NCBI GenBank assembly: GCA_949752735.1
Contig: OX457039.1
Span: 23,414,830-23,478,829, forward strand
Length of the DNA stretch: 64,000 nucleotides
Source: Lumbricus terrestris
Taxonomy: Eukaryota; Annelida; Clitellata; Crassiclitellata; Lumbricidae
Direction: 5' to 3'
A program made the translations under genes and the position numbers. This document shows positions 63,200-64,000 of the stretch, in pieces. Position 1 is the stretch's first letter; each line of letters opens with the position of its first letter. The notes beneath the pieces were generated by a model, which had not been told where the DNA came from, searched no databases, and saw nothing but the letters and a program-made list of their open reading frames with translations.

Positions 63200-63785
63200 C
63201 AGGGGTTCTCAAACTTTATTTTTATTGTACCCCCAAGTAAGACAATCGAATGATGGCGTACCCCCTTGCAGAAAAGTCTGATCAGAAACAAAATGTCATT
63301 GCGATGTCCGGTGGCACTGGTGACATCGTTTATTCGAGTCTAGGCACAGGCCCCTGTATAGGGAGCAAAATCTAGTTTGGAATCATATATTTTATCAACA
63401 AATTTTAAAATAGAAAATTGTTCTATAACCCATGTAAGAAAGAGGAAAGAGCTGTGAGCCTGTTGAGACTAGCACAGATTCACAATATCTGGTTTAATAT
63501 TTGTCAATTTCAAACGCAAATTTTCCCAATGTTTGTTTTAGTAATAGGTCTAAACATAAATATATTGCATGCACTGCATTGTATCCGAGTCTAATTACAT
63601 GCTGTGAACGAAATAAATGACGATGCTGTTATATGTTGCAACGTTAAAATCACTGCTAATCAAAAACGATCGACACACAGTTCATAAACTCAAAGAAAAA
63701 TTTTATTTCTGGAATTTTTCGCATAGCCCTTACCGGCGTCTGCCGTACCCGTGGGGGTACGCGTACCACAGTTTGAGAACCCCTG
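63200..63785. mobile_element. hAT-like MITE (CAGGGGTTCTCAAACT)
   Basis: The left end CAGGGGTTCTCAAACT and the reverse complement of the right end are identical for 16 bp. GTACCCCC (or complement) recurs just inside both ends. This terminus type is widespread among hAT elements. At 586 bp there is no transposase. A clean 8-bp duplication is not visible, although CGCTATT occurs close to both borders. Confidence 0.82.
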
Positions 63786-64000
63786 CGCTATTACGATCGT
63801 CTTATCACGCTTTACGAACTTCATGAATTGTCCACACTTTAGGATTATAGACTACCGTTGCTTACCGTCCACGGTCCGATCATTCAAATGTCACGGAATA
63901 CGTCCTACACATCCAGCGAATACCTATCGTCAATCTACAACAGTCCTCCTTAGACGGCCATTTCTCCTCTTCTGTACCGATTCGGCTCTTCAGTGCGCAT
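63786..64000. other. Window end, nothing recognised
   Basis: No coding match to the missing S2/M4 receptor exons is seen here. Confidence 0.4.

Overview
The window is eukaryotic (metazoan) DNA. It is a stretch of one large, intron-rich gene buried in transposon sequence. Nine coding exons on the + strand read in order as an AMPA-type ionotropic glutamate receptor (GRIA-like). They run from the middle of the amino-terminal domain (540) through the ligand-binding S1 half, M1, the pore loop and M3 into the start of S2 (52450). Both ends of the gene lie outside the window. All nine exons have AG/GT borders and compatible phases, and together they give about 528 codons with no internal stop. Three of them (1692-1739, 15881-15991, 17092-17202) are 16 to 37 codons long and were found by looking for the missing parts of the receptor. 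The element mix, the very large TE-filled introns and the divergent amino-terminal domain suggest a marine invertebrate, perhaps an invertebrate deuterostome. The species cannot be fixed from sequence alone.

Layout. 1-3 kb: three exons, a tRNA-derived SINE and strong hairpins. 3-14 kb: intron 3, with a stack of degenerate non-LTR retrotransposons (a CR1/jockey-like copy, a LINE with an RLE-like C-terminal domain at 6-9 kb, and two nested LINEs at 9.6-13.6 kb). 15-17 kb: three exons. 17-38 kb: a 20.9 kb intron with a TIR transposon, a palindrome of about 5 kb split by nested LINEs, tandem repeats carrying TGACGTCA sites, a small hAT element and a nearly full-length RTE element. 38-47 kb: the S1 exon, then an intron largely made of one 8.1 kb insertion with 9-bp target duplications, then the M1/pore exon. 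47-52 kb: G-tract elements nested in each other, then the M3 exon. 52-64 kb: an intron holding a LINE broken by a SINE, an RTE element and a mariner, then a satellite-bearing TIR element and a hAT-like MITE.

The most unusual material is a family of elements with GGGG... termini, imperfect inverted repeats, 9-bp target duplications and arrays of G-tract subterminal repeats (units like GGACATTAGCCCCCC). It resembles a non-autonomous MULE-like family. Also notable are a TIR element filled with a degenerate TGTTCC satellite, present as two inverted copies, and an RTE copy with an in-frame insert of about 58 codons inside its endonuclease motif. No complete, undamaged transposon gene was seen. The host gene is the only clear non-transposon gene.
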